64,000 nucleotides of DNA from Halolactibacillus halophilus (GCF_900115605.1 NZ_FOXC01000011.1:1-64000), one strand, 5' to 3'; counted from the stretch's first letter, positions 45,932 through 54,370 are shown. The notes: a model not told the origin generated them from the letters alone. Program-made: numbers and translations.

Positions 45932-45945
45932 TCGTGGAATAATTA

Positions 45946-45969
45946 TGTTATAATCCAGTTGGATTATAA
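45946..45969 (+). promoter_or_regulatory. mvaA promoter overlapped by a perfect palindrome
   Basis: TGTTATAAT (45946-45954) is an extended -10 promoter. It lies inside an inverted repeat with perfect 10-bp arms, TTATAATCCA and TGGATTATAA, and a 2-bp centre (45948-45969). A protein bound here would block polymerase. mvaA starts 31 bp downstream of the dyad. Confidence 0.7.
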
Positions 45970-46000
45970 ATTTAACAACTTACATAATGGAGGTAATAAT

Positions 46001-47293
46001 ATGACGTCCCCTTTAGATAAATTTTATAAAAAATCGATTAATGAACGTATTGAGAGCTTAATGAGTGCTGGATTTATTGAACATGAGCATATCAGCAACT
46101 TTAAACAGTCTTTCTCTCTTTCTGAGGGTGTGAGTGACCATATGGTCGAAAACGTCGTTGGTACCTATCAATTACCGTTAGGATTAGGGATGAACTTTTT
46201 AATTAACGGCAAAGACTATTTAGTACCGATGGCAACAGAAGAACCGTCCGTTATCGCGGCCGCAAGTTTTGGGGCAAAAACGGTGCGTGCGGGTGGTGGA
46301 TTTACGACAACACAAGAAAAGCGTTGGATGATCGGTCAGGTTATTTTAAAGAATGTCGAAGACCCGGAAGCTATGAAAGAAAAAGTCTTAGAACATTATG
46401 ATGATTTAGTAGAGCGTGCTCATGCCGCTCATCCTTCGATTGTGAAGCGTGGTGGTGGTGTGAAAGATATTGAGGTACGAATCATTGAAAGTAATCCAGA
46501 AGAACATACACCAGAATTTTTTGTGGTGCATTTATATGTCGATACAAAAGAAGCAATGGGCGCAAATATCGTTAATACGATGGTGGAAGCGATTAAAGAT
46601 ATGCTTGAGGTTATTACCGGTGGAACTGCTTTAATGGGGATTTTATCAAACTATGCGACTGAAGCCCTTGTGACCGCTTCGTTTCGGTTAGACCCCTCCC
46701 TCTTGTCACGTAGCGGATTAGAAGGCACCGAAGTACGTGACCGGATTGTGGAAGCCTCACAAATTGCAAGTGTCGACCCTTACCGGGCTGTCACCCACAA
46801 CAAAGGTATTATGAACGGGGTTGAAGCTGCGGTGCTTGCGACGGGTAACGATACCCGGGCAACATCGGCCGGGATCCATGCCTATGCGAGTCAGTCGGGT
46901 CAATACCGGTCGTTATCCAAGTACTATGTTGATGAACACGGCTATCTCGTAGGAATCCTTACGATTCCACTTGCGATTGGGACCGTTGGCGGCTCGATTT
47001 CGATTCATCCAGGGGCACAGTTCACCCAACATATTTTAAATGACCCTGATGCGAAGACATTAGCGGGTATCGTCTCGGCAGTTGGTCTCGCGCAAAACTT
47101 CTCTGCCCTACGTGCGCTTGTGACAGACGGGATACAGCGTGGACATATGGCGCTCCAAGCAAAATCTCTGGCGATGACAGCTGGCGCGGTTGGGGTTGAG
47201 ATTGATGTGATTAGTCGTAAGTTAAGACGATCGCAACCAATGAACTTAACACAAGCGGAAGCGTTACTTGAAGAATATCGGAGTCAGTCATGA
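46001..47293 (+). CDS. mvaA: Hydroxymethylglutaryl-CoA reductase (class II)
   Basis: Reduces HMG-CoA to mevalonate, the committed step of the mevalonate isoprenoid pathway. The 430-residue class II enzyme shows ENVVGTYQLPLGLG, the catalytic Glu in TEEPSVIAAAS, DTKEAMGANIVNT, catalytic Lys/Asp in HNKGIMNGVEAA and ATGNDTRA, and the C-terminal histidine in GHMALQAKSLA near 385. GGAGG precedes ATG 46001. mvaS and a thiolase lie 1-3 kb downstream. Most Bacillaceae use the MEP pathway instead. Confidence 0.95.
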   Translation: MTSPLDKFYKKSINERIESLMSAGFIEHEHISNFKQSFSLSEGVSDHMVENVVGTYQLPLGLGMNFLINGKDYLVPMATEEPSVIAAASFGAKTVRAGGGFTTTQEKRWMIGQVILKNVEDPEAMKEKVLEHYDDLVERAHAAHPSIVKRGGGVKDIEVRIIESNPEEHTPEFFVVHLYVDTKEAMGANIVNTMVEAIKDMLEVITGGTALMGILSNYATEALVTASFRLDPSLLSRSGLEGTEVRDRIVEASQIASVDPYRAVTHNKGIMNGVEAAVLATGNDTRATSAGIHAYASQSGQYRSLSKYYVDEHGYLVGILTIPLAIGTVGGSISIHPGAQFTQHILNDPDAKTLAGIVSAVGLAQNFSALRALVTDGIQRGHMALQAKSLAMTAGAVGVEIDVISRKLRRSQPMNLTQAEALLEEYRSQS

Positions 47294-47690
47294 AGAAAGA
47301 GCAACCTTGGAGAAAAAGGACGTTTATAGCTGTACTCTTTAACTTGCTTTTGCTACTGGCTTTTTTTATGTAATTCAAGACCCATTAAAAAAGAGTGACT
47401 ATGACGTCGAAGTTACGGATGAACATGTGATTATCGATGTTGACTTTACGGCGACGAACCATCATTTTAAAGAGCGATATGCGATCGTTAACTATGAACC
47501 AGTTATCCATGAACATGCGATTGACTTTGCTTACATTGACTCAGAGTTATTAGCCCCCTTTTCATCTTTACATGGGTCATATACGATTTACCTGATTAAA
47601 GAAGACATGAATAAGTCAACGATTGAAAAGTTGGAAGCTAAAGAGCTAGACATCATTCGATCGGTCTCATTAACGAAGCAACGTCCATAA
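47290..47690 (+). pseudogene. Frameshifted small membrane-anchored protein gene
   Basis: An ATG overlapping the mvaA stop (ATGA) opens a frame with one hydrophobic helix (FIAVLFNLLLLLAF) that ends at TAA in a run of seven T (47361-47367). Adding one T continues smoothly into FFYVIQDPLKKSDYDVEVTDEHVIIDVDF and on to the stop at 47690, giving about 133 residues. So the gene is broken by a single-base loss in a homopolymer, or the assembly is short one T. Function unknown. Confidence 0.65.
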
Positions 47691-47696
47691 CGAACA

Positions 47697-47737
47697 AAAG
47701 CGCACCGCCACTCAGTCAATGAGTAGTTGTGCGCTTT
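47697..47737. terminator. Terminator downstream of the mvaA operon
   Basis: AAAGCGCAC and GTGCGCTTT form the outer stem; the loop contains a second ACTCA/TGAGT stem. Confidence 0.8.
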
Positions 47738-47744
47738 ATGGTTG

Positions 47745-47845
47745 TTACGGGATTAAGATGACTTTACCGAACTCGCTTCTTTCCTTAAAGTAGATTGGAA
47801 ATTTGTTCGAGTTCTACTTCCTTCCTCACTAGTGATAGACGATCT
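47745..47845 (-). pseudogene. Possible C-terminal remnant of a medium-chain dehydrogenase
   Basis: Minus-strand reading gives LEQISNLL, then after a one-base shift KERSEFGKVILIP and a stop. The ending is the usual close of zinc-type alcohol dehydrogenase/quinone reductase proteins (GKVVL-x-P). Upstream there are further stops, so only a fragment of about 33 residues is left. The match is short and rests on my memory of the family. Confidence 0.3.
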
Positions 47846-47999
47846 TTATCCCTAGGATGGGTACCTTACTTGAAATATATAAGCATAGAAGCACCAGAAA
47901 AGTAACACCTCGAAATTGCCAGCACGGTATCATAAGTTGTTCACTCAGTCTTAATAAAGCTAGTCGTATGAATCAACATATGTGTAGATTAATATTCTC

Positions 48000-48305
48000 T
48001 TATTTCAGTGACAACTTAGATAGTAGCCGAGACGTTAAGTAATAAATCACGCTAAAAACAAGAACGTACAAACCAAAATCAAACAAAAGCTTAATATCAA
48101 GACCATCACGAATTGGCGTGTAATCAAAGTTTAATGCCACTTTAATGACGGTTGACACGATGTAACTTAAGATAATTGTGATCACGATAACGATTGCTTG
48201 TTTCGTTTTTGATTGCATTTGTTTCACCTCATTTTCATCATTTAGTCCTTCAATAACCAAGCGTTGTTTCAACGTTTCTCTCTTATTTTTTATGTAAGTA
48301 CGCAT
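48000..48305 (-). CDS. Unknown two-helix membrane protein
   Basis: A 101-residue protein. A charged N-terminus (RETLKQRLVIEGLNDENEVKQMQSK) is followed by two transmembrane segments (AIVIVITIILSYIVSTVIKVAL and LLFDFGLYVLVFSVIYYL). No family recognised. ATG 48305 follows GAGGTA; an upstream in-frame start at 48326 lacks a ribosome site. It lies after mvaS on the same strand but beyond a terminator. Confidence 0.65.
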   Translation of the reverse strand: MRTYIKNKRETLKQRLVIEGLNDENEVKQMQSKTKQAIVIVITIILSYIVSTVIKVALNFDYTPIRDGLDIKLLFDFGLYVLVFSVIYYLTSRLLSKLSLK

Positions 48306-48388
48306 GATGTTACCTCTATTATACATGAGTCTCCTTCCTTTTATAACATAAAATGTCTATTCATCCGATTTTTCAAAACAAGAAAGAC

Positions 48389-48419
48389 AAAAGTCCAGAG
48401 GACTCACCTCTGGACTTTA
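48389..48419. terminator. Terminator of mvaS
   Basis: AAAGTCCAGAGG pairs perfectly with CCTCTGGACTTT around a short loop, directly after the mvaS stop. Confidence 0.92.
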
Positions 48420-48423
48420 ACTA

Positions 48424-49593
48424 TTATGCTTGACGTTTATATTGACGCATGTGTTCGGTCACACCCGTAAAGACAAAAGGTGCGGGGTCTTTCGTTGTAT
48501 CAACTGTATAATCTTTCTCACCGACTGGGAGCTTTTCTTCAAATATTTGTTCATATTCTTCAACAGAAAGAGCCGTTCGTTTTTTTAACATCGCTGTATG
48601 ATAATCGGTATTTAAGTGCTTCTCATAACCAGGTACTAAGACACCAGTAAAGAACTCCCCGACTGAACCTGACCCGTAGCTAAAGAGACCAATCCGGTCA
48701 CCCGCTTTTAGTGTTTGACTATTTTCTAATAGTGACACAAGTGATAAGTACAATGAGCCGGTGTAAATATTTCCGACAATCGCGTTGTAATATTTACTAA
48801 TATCAAAACCACTGAGTAACCGCTCTTGGTCTTCTGTGTCTGCCGCTTCAACCGACTTTCTTAGTGCTTTTAAGCCCATTTTCGTGTACGGTAAGTGGAA
48901 CAGTAACGCATCAAAGTCTTTTAATGAGCGGTTTGTTTTCTCGTTATAACGATCTAATAAATCTAAGAAAAAGTTAATATATTGATCGACGGAGAATTTT
49001 CCTTGGACAAACGCGGTCTCAGAATATAGCGGACGCCAAAAGTCCATTGCTTCTTCAGTTTTATAAACACTCGTTGGTTCGATTGAAAGGATTTTCGGAT
49101 CTTTTGCGACAACAAAGGCAACAGCTCCGGCACCTTGGGTGATTTCTCCAGCGGTGTTTAAGCCGTAACGAGAAATGTCACTCGCAACAACAAGTACCTT
49201 ACTGTCTGGGTTTAGTGCAATATGTCCTCGTGCAGCTTGAAGACCTGCCGTTGCGCTATAGCAAGCTTGTTTCATTTCTACTGCGCGTGTGTATGGTGGT
49301 AACCCTAATAAGTCATGAATGTATGTTGAGGCCGCTTTTGAGTGATCGACACCTGTTTCTGTCGCGAAAATAACATAATCAATCGCTTGTTTATCTTCCT
49401 CAGTTAAGATTGATGCGGCTGCATTTGCTGCCAGTGTCACCGCATCTTGAGAGGCTGGTGCGACGGCCATTTTTTCTTGGCCAATCCCAATCGTGAACTT
49501 TTCTGGTTCTACCCCGCGTTTAATCGCTAAGTCCTCTGTTTCCACATAGAGATGTGGAGCAAAGAAACCAATTTTATCAATCCCAATATTCAT
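48424..49593 (-). CDS. mvaS: Hydroxymethylglutaryl-CoA synthase
   Basis: Condenses acetyl-CoA and acetoacetyl-CoA to HMG-CoA. The 389-residue thiolase-fold enzyme has the catalytic Glu in FATETGVDHSKA near 80, the nucleophilic Cys in EMKQACYSATAGLQAARG near 112, the catalytic His in LLFHLPYTKMGLKAL near 233, and YGSGSVGEFF near 305. I chose ATG 49593 after GAAGGTG. It is divergent from the thiolase gene that supplies its substrate. Confidence 0.95.
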   Translation of the reverse strand: MNIGIDKIGFFAPHLYVETEDLAIKRGVEPEKFTIGIGQEKMAVAPASQDAVTLAANAAASILTEEDKQAIDYVIFATETGVDHSKAASTYIHDLLGLPPYTRAVEMKQACYSATAGLQAARGHIALNPDSKVLVVASDISRYGLNTAGEITQGAGAVAFVVAKDPKILSIEPTSVYKTEEAMDFWRPLYSETAFVQGKFSVDQYINFFLDLLDRYNEKTNRSLKDFDALLFHLPYTKMGLKALRKSVEAADTEDQERLLSGFDISKYYNAIVGNIYTGSLYLSLVSLLENSQTLKAGDRIGLFSYGSGSVGEFFTGVLVPGYEKHLNTDYHTAMLKKRTALSVEEYEQIFEEKLPVGEKDYTVDTTKDPAPFVFTGVTEHMRQYKRQA

Positions 49594-49805
49594 ATGTTTC
49601 ACACCTTCTTTTCTTCTCTATTCGTTGTGTTTATCTTGTGGTGTCTTGTTTAACACCAATCCCCAACACCTACTATAACATTTTTTGATCAAAATCATGT
49701 AGATTAATTTCACAATTTGTTATACTAATGTAGTCCTACTATAGCAAATTATTCTTTCGTTTGTCATTTAGTATGACTAATTTATTAATAAGGAAGTGAT
49801 GATTG
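49594..49805. promoter_or_regulatory. Divergent promoter region between mvaS and the thiolase gene
   Basis: Plus strand: TGTTATACT (49718-49726) is an extended -10 for the thiolase gene; two TAGT-N3-ACTA dyads follow at 49731-49741 and 49769-49779. Minus strand: TGTTATAGTAGG near 49680-49669 and TGCTATAGTAGG near 49744-49733 are two tandem extended -10 candidates for mvaS. The shared CTACTATA(A/G)CA element may also be an operator. Confidence 0.5.
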
Positions 49806-50987
49806 ATGAATGACGTCGTCATTGTCAGTGCCGTTAGAACCCCAATTGGTAAGTTCGGTGGCAGCTTTAAAGATACATCAGCACGTACACTGGGTACGAC
49901 TGCTGTGAAAGCAGCGTTAACTCGCGCAAATATAACACCTCAAGACGTTGATACCGTGATTTTTGGTAACGTCTTACAGGCAGGAACTGGACAAAACGTT
50001 GCCCGTCAAATTGCGATTGATTCAGGTATGCCTTACGAAGTCCCCGCGATGACAATTAACGAAGTGTGTGGGTCTGGCTTAAAATCAGTTATTTTAGGTA
50101 AACAACAAATCCAACTTGGTGAAGCGGACGTTGTCGTTGTCGGTGGAACGGAAAATATGAGTATGGCACCTCACCTGATTCATCAGTATCGCTGGGATAA
50201 AACAACCGAAGGCAAAAAGCCGGTTGATGTGATGATTCAGGATGGTTTAATCGATGCTTTCAGCTCGGTTCATATGGGCATGACCGCTGAAAATGTTGCC
50301 GAGAAATATCAAGTTTCCCGTGAAGAACAAGATGCGTTTGCCCTTCGTTCACAGCTGAAAACAAAACAAGCACAAACAAGCGGCCGCTTTGATGATGAAA
50401 TTGTTCCTGTTCCTGTCAAAAATGATGTAGGTGATGTGATGCACGTCACTCAAGATGAGTACCCGCGTCCAAATGTCACACATGACGATTTAACAAAACT
50501 AAAAACTCCGTTTAAAGAAAACGGAACCGTGACAGCTGGTAATGCCTCTGGTATTAATGACGGTGCCGCAAGCTTGGTCTTAATGAGTAAACAAAAAGCA
50601 AAAGATTTGGGCATTCCTTACTTAGCTGAAATTAAAGCAGATGCGGAAATTGGAATGGATCCACAATTCATGGGCTATACCCCGTATTATTCAACGAAAA
50701 AGTTAGCGGATAAAGCCAATATTGATTTAAAAACGGTGGATTTATTTGAATTAAACGAAGCGTTCGCCGCGCAAAGTATTCCAGTTGTTAGAGACTTAGG
50801 GATTGATCCTGAGCGCGTGAACGTCAACGGTGGGGCCATTGCTTTAGGTCATCCAATTGGGGCTAGTGGTGCCCGTATTTTAGTGACCTTGCTGCATGAA
50901 TTAACTAAACGTGATGCAAAGACCGGTATTGCCGCTCTATGTGTTGGTGGTGGTATTGGGATTTCTATGCTTGTTGAACGTGACTAA
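49806..50987 (+). CDS. Acetyl-CoA acetyltransferase (thiolase II)
   Basis: Condenses two acetyl-CoA to acetoacetyl-CoA, feeding mvaS. The 393-residue thiolase shows the nucleophilic Cys in NEVCGSGLKSVILG near 88, NGGAIALGHPIGASGAR near 340-356 and the C-terminal CVGGGIG with the second catalytic Cys near 379. The ATG at 49806 follows AAGGAAGTG. It completes acetyl-CoA to mevalonate with mvaS and mvaA. A fatty-acid or butanoate role is possible but less likely by context. Confidence 0.93.
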   Translation: MNDVVIVSAVRTPIGKFGGSFKDTSARTLGTTAVKAALTRANITPQDVDTVIFGNVLQAGTGQNVARQIAIDSGMPYEVPAMTINEVCGSGLKSVILGKQQIQLGEADVVVVGGTENMSMAPHLIHQYRWDKTTEGKKPVDVMIQDGLIDAFSSVHMGMTAENVAEKYQVSREEQDAFALRSQLKTKQAQTSGRFDDEIVPVPVKNDVGDVMHVTQDEYPRPNVTHDDLTKLKTPFKENGTVTAGNASGINDGAASLVLMSKQKAKDLGIPYLAEIKADAEIGMDPQFMGYTPYYSTKKLADKANIDLKTVDLFELNEAFAAQSIPVVRDLGIDPERVNVNGGAIALGHPIGASGARILVTLLHELTKRDAKTGIAALCVGGGIGISMLVERD

Positions 50988-51107
50988 CGATCATTAAGTT
51001 TAAAGATAAAACTATAAGCGGCGAAGCAAGCTAAATGTGTCGCTTTTATTCTTCTATGTCAAAATGGTTCATAAACATAAAAGATAAACGAAAGGAATGG
51101 TTCTGTA

Positions 51108-51917
51108 ATGTTTACCTTAGGAAGAAAAGTGAGTCTCACTTATCGAACGAATCAAATCATTTTAGGTTTAGCAGTTATCTCTGGTATCTTGTGGTACATA
51201 GTGACGACAGACCTAGCAGAAAGTGCTATGTTAGCTGGAAGTCTGTTTCTCTCCTGGGCATTAGTCAGAGAAATTGATTGTCGGCGTGAGTATGCTGCTT
51301 TTGTGGCGGTAGGGATTTATATCGTGCTACAACTTTTTTTCTCCTTTCAGATTAGTTTAGGGCTAATTTTTCTGATGATTCTACTGATGCGAGCGATTAA
51401 TCAAATTACTGGAAAATCTTTGACGGCGATTGACCTCTTGAGCGTGATTGGCCTTACGGGCTACTTGATTTATACGACAGAGAATGGTGTCTATTTACTG
51501 CTTGTTATTTTGATGTTGGTGGTTAACGCGTACTTAAATAACAATGGTCAGAGAAATAGTTATCTGGCCTTGATCGTTACAGCTATGACTATCGTCATCA
51601 GTCTATTCACACCAATCAGTCTCAACATTAATTCATTAGCCACTGAACCACTTGCTCTCGTTCATTACGCTAGTTTACTCGTCTATTTCATCTATATTCT
51701 AATAGATAAAGACAAGGCAAGTGTTACTGACCTTGGTGAGCCGGCTTCTATTCGGCGTTTACTTTATGCGCAACTGTTTTATGGTTTAGCGCAGGTCGTT
51801 TTGATTATATTCGGAGATATGTTAATGAGTAATAGGCTTATGTTTATCTCAAGTGCGTTAGGTGTTGTGATTTATGGTCTGATTGATCAATATAAAAAGA
51901 AACAAGAGAATGAATAA
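51108..51917 (+). CDS. Unknown polytopic membrane protein
   Basis: A 269-residue protein with about eight transmembrane helices in two blocks (residues 18-135 and 150-260) and short loops. I see no transporter or enzyme signature. AAAGGAATGG precedes the ATG. It stands alone between the thiolase gene and a terminator. A conserved hypothetical of unknown role. Confidence 0.6.
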   Translation: MFTLGRKVSLTYRTNQIILGLAVISGILWYIVTTDLAESAMLAGSLFLSWALVREIDCRREYAAFVAVGIYIVLQLFFSFQISLGLIFLMILLMRAINQITGKSLTAIDLLSVIGLTGYLIYTTENGVYLLLVILMLVVNAYLNNNGQRNSYLALIVTAMTIVISLFTPISLNINSLATEPLALVHYASLLVYFIYILIDKDKASVTDLGEPASIRRLLYAQLFYGLAQVVLIIFGDMLMSNRLMFISSALGVVIYGLIDQYKKKQENE

Positions 51918-51980
51918 GTTGGATATGATTGTACGAAAGTGTAAAGGGCTCTTTCTTCTCACACTAAAATAAGTCGATGC

Positions 51981-52018
51981 TAAAAAAACGTTTCTCCTAA
52001 ATGGGAGGAACGTTTTTA
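51981..52018. terminator. Terminator after the membrane protein gene
   Basis: AAAAACGTTTCTCCT pairs with GGGAGGAACGTTTTT (G-T pairs), with A- and T-rich flanks. Confidence 0.85.
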
Positions 52019-52086
52019 GTAAGTGATAATGTATCGGTATTTATCGCTTATCTACTTTAAAAGGAAACAGCTTGTCTTGTTAGCTT

Positions 52087-52386
52087 TTAAAAAAAGCTTA
52101 GAATCAGGTTAACCATAAGACTGAAACAAAGAAAGAGAATGAAAAAATATAGTCCCCTTCTAACCTTGTAAGGGAGTAAAGTCGTTATAATTGTCTCTTT
52201 TGTTATCTTAAAGGATAGATAAAATAGAGGGATTGATAAAATCATCGTGCTGATGTTAATGATTAAAATTAAAACCGGGTAGTCATGATACCAAGGGTGG
52301 CTTTCTGGTATGAAAATCTTTCTAGAGAATAAGATCATGTAACCTGAGACGAAGTAAAACCAGGCCTTACTTGTGAGTTTGTTCAT
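52087..52386 (-). CDS. Small unknown membrane protein
   Basis: A 99-residue protein with three transmembrane segments (SGYMILF region, PVLILIINISTMILSIPLFYL and GLYFFILFLCFSLMVNLIL). No family recognised. It is 75 bp downstream of another membrane protein gene on the same strand, and both may belong to the operon driven by the operator-bearing promoter at 53478-53541. Confidence 0.6.
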   Translation of the reverse strand: MNKLTSKAWFYFVSGYMILFSRKIFIPESHPWYHDYPVLILIINISTMILSIPLFYLSFKITKETIITTLLPYKVRRGLYFFILFLCFSLMVNLILSFF

Positions 52387-52461
52387 AAATTAAATCCTTT
52401 CTGCATCTCGTCGTAAATGTGAAGATGATTACTTAAATCTTTAAAGGTTCCTAAGCTACTT

Positions 52462-53100
52462 CTACACTTGAACAGATCTTAGAGAATTGATAAAGATGAA
52501 CACACTTATAATATAATACATCATCGCGGTCAATAGATGAGGAACAAAGTCAAAGGCGAGAAAAGTCACGCAATAAAGACCAAGCATAACAAACGAAGGC
52601 CATTGTATTTTGATATTCTTCCAATCAATTTTATGATCTGTCAGCTTTTCTTCCTTACCTTCACGATTATAGATAGGTACTGGGGTTTGGTATATACCAT
52701 AAAGCAGATTTTCTGCCCCTAACACCATTAAACAATAAACTAAGATGTGGTCATAGTTTTGAAAGTTGAAACTGGCGTTATGAAGGTAACGTGTCATTTG
52801 AATGACAAACATAAAGACAGTAAAAACGAAGACAACGGTACAGATATTTTTACTGAATACATAGTCAACCACATTTTCATAAGTTAACTTCGGTTGATCA
52901 TTATGAAAAAAACGCTCATTAGCAATGATATATCGGAATAATATGGAAGATAACAACATGAAGGCAATCGATGTGAGCGATGACCCATAATGTAGTTGCG
53001 TATTTGCAAGATAAAACTGGATAATTAAACTGGAAGTGAAAATGACCAATTCTAAACGTCTACCTTTTGTGGCTACTTTAATTGTTTCATTTATAAACAT
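52462..53100 (-). CDS. Unknown six-helix membrane protein
   Basis: A 212-residue protein with about six transmembrane helices and a hydrophilic loop near 150-165 (IYNREGKEEKLTDHKIDWKN). Its helix layout resembles small uncharacterised membrane proteins found with peptide genes, but I recognise no family. Three ATG codons run together; the third (53100) has the best spacing from AGGTGG. Upstream is a 55-codon frame on the same strand. Confidence 0.6.
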   Translation of the reverse strand: MFINETIKVATKGRRLELVIFTSSLIIQFYLANTQLHYGSSLTSIAFMLLSSILFRYIIANERFFHNDQPKLTYENVVDYVFSKNICTVVFVFTVFMFVIQMTRYLHNASFNFQNYDHILVYCLMVLGAENLLYGIYQTPVPIYNREGKEEKLTDHKIDWKNIKIQWPSFVMLGLYCVTFLAFDFVPHLLTAMMYYIISVFIFINSLRSVQV

Positions 53101-53221
53101 CATCATTCCACCTATCGTTTGTCATTCTTTATTATTCTTGTCACTCTTTAATATGTAATAGATAACATCTCATCCTTGTTCTAGCTAGTTGTTAAGCAAG
53201 ACATTTATTTTTTTAGTTTTT

Positions 53222-53389
53222 TTAGTTGATGATCAATGACCAATCTATGTGCGAGTCTGTTTCAACTTCTTTTTTTATAGCAAGTACATTTTCTTCTTGA
53301 ATTTCACCAATTTCAGCAGGGGTTAAATAGGTGGCTGTTTCATTTGAAGACTGGTTTAAGTATGCGTTGTCGATTGTTGATGTCGTCAT
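53222..53389 (-). CDS. Possible small peptide gene (55 residues)
   Basis: ATG at 53389, stop at 53222. The product is acidic, without Cys or membrane segment, and reads NETATYLTPAEIGEIQEENV in its middle and ends HIDWSLIIN. The length and the acidic first part would fit a precursor peptide followed by membrane proteins (53100-52087), but the ribosome site is weak (AAAGAGATTGAAAG) and there is no family match. It sits 90 bp below a strong promoter with an operator. The rest of 53107-53609 holds only these control signals and a terminator. Confidence 0.4.
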   Translation of the reverse strand: MTTSTIDNAYLNQSSNETATYLTPAEIGEIQEENVLAIKKEVETDSHIDWSLIIN

Positions 53390-53477
53390 AGATGAAACAT
53401 GCTTTCAATCTCTTTAAGTTTAAATTACAATCCATTCACGTTTAACTAGGCCCATCTTTAAAGAAAACAAGTATTAG

Positions 53478-53541
53478 TTTTAGTATTTAATACTAAAATA
53501 TCCCTTTTTATCATTATAATTGACATTGATGTTGATTACAA
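53478..53541 (-). promoter_or_regulatory. Sigma-A promoter with 21-bp operator palindrome
   Basis: On the minus strand TTGTAA (53541-53536), a 17-nt spacer and TATAAT (53518-53513) make a near-consensus promoter. A palindrome with perfect 10-bp arms TTTTAGTATT and AATACTAAAA and one central base lies at 53498-53478, covering about +8 to +28, a typical repressor position. An extra half-site-like ACTAATACT follows. Confidence 0.65.
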
Positions 53542-53551
53542 TGATTGACAA

Positions 53552-53593
53552 GAAAAAAAGAGGTTTTGCTTATAAAAGCATCCCCTCTTTTTA
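53552..53593. terminator. Terminator of the acidic lipoprotein gene
   Basis: AAAAAGAGG pairs with CCTCTTTTT; the loop contains a second TTTTGC/GCATAA-like stem. T-tracts occur on both strands. Confidence 0.8.
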
Positions 53594-53609
53594 TAATGTT
53601 TACCTTAAA

Positions 53610-54254
53610 TCATGAATCATGCCACACAAGTGAATCCACTATGAGTGGTAAGCGAGCACTAAACCCATCACCAAACGCTGATGGGTAGTAATAACCAATG
53701 GTATACTCATCGCCTTCATGTGTAAAGCTACCAATCCGACCACTGAACCCCTCTTTTACAAGCGTTTGTTCGGTATCGGTAAAGTCAAAAGCCATCGTCT
53801 CTGCCGCGTCTGTTGTAAAGCCTTTACTTTCAAGTGTAGCTAGCACATCTGCTTCTATTTCTTCGTAAATAAACAACCTAGCATCTTCATTTAAAGTACC
53901 ATCAAAGTTCGTGTAGACATCTAAGTCACCATCGTTAAAGGCTCCTTGCATGTCATCAGGAATGTAGACAGAAAAATCAGCCTCTTCCCCCTGAAGGAGA
54001 TTAAGTATCATCTCCTCTTCCATGCCTTCAATCATCATCGTTTCTGTTTTTGTTACGGGTAAATCTGGCAACGCAGTTGTGTCACTATCCATTGAGTCAT
54101 CATCTGTATCGTCATCTGGTGCATCACCATCTTCTGGGGTTTCTACTGGTGGGTCTTCCATTCCCTCTGCATCACCATCTGTTGTATTATCGGCATTACA
54201 AGCAAACAACATGAATAGACTTGCGAGTAATATAAAAAACAACCGCTTCATCAT
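53610..54254 (-). CDS. Acidic lipoprotein of unknown function
   Basis: A 214-residue lipoprotein. The signal peptide ends in a lipobox LFAC near residues 15-18, so the Cys is lipidated and the protein sits outside the membrane. A linker very rich in Asp, Glu, Pro and Thr (about 20-60) leads to a globular domain with VKEGFSGRIGSFTHEGDEYTIGYYYP. No family is recognised. ATG 54254 follows AAAGGAT. The extreme acidity suits a salt-exposed surface. Confidence 0.75.
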   Translation of the reverse strand: MMKRLFFILLASLFMLFACNADNTTDGDAEGMEDPPVETPEDGDAPDDDTDDDSMDSDTTALPDLPVTKTETMMIEGMEEEMILNLLQGEEADFSVYIPDDMQGAFNDGDLDVYTNFDGTLNEDARLFIYEEIEADVLATLESKGFTTDAAETMAFDFTDTEQTLVKEGFSGRIGSFTHEGDEYTIGYYYPSAFGDGFSARLPLIVDSLVWHDS

Positions 54255-54370
54255 CAAGGTTATCCTTTCTATTTAAAAATTTAGTATAGTATACTGTTCC
54301 CTAAAAAAGGAATGTTAAAAAGTGACTTTGGAATGATTTTTCACACAGGTTGACCCAAAAAATTCGGAAA

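Larger units (their letters stand above)
47691..47999. other. 309-bp intergenic stretch with a gene remnant
   Basis: Contains the terminator at 47697-47737 and a minus-strand fragment resembling a dehydrogenase C-terminus (47745-47845). The remainder up to 47999 shows no coding or structural signal I can support. Confidence 0.45.
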
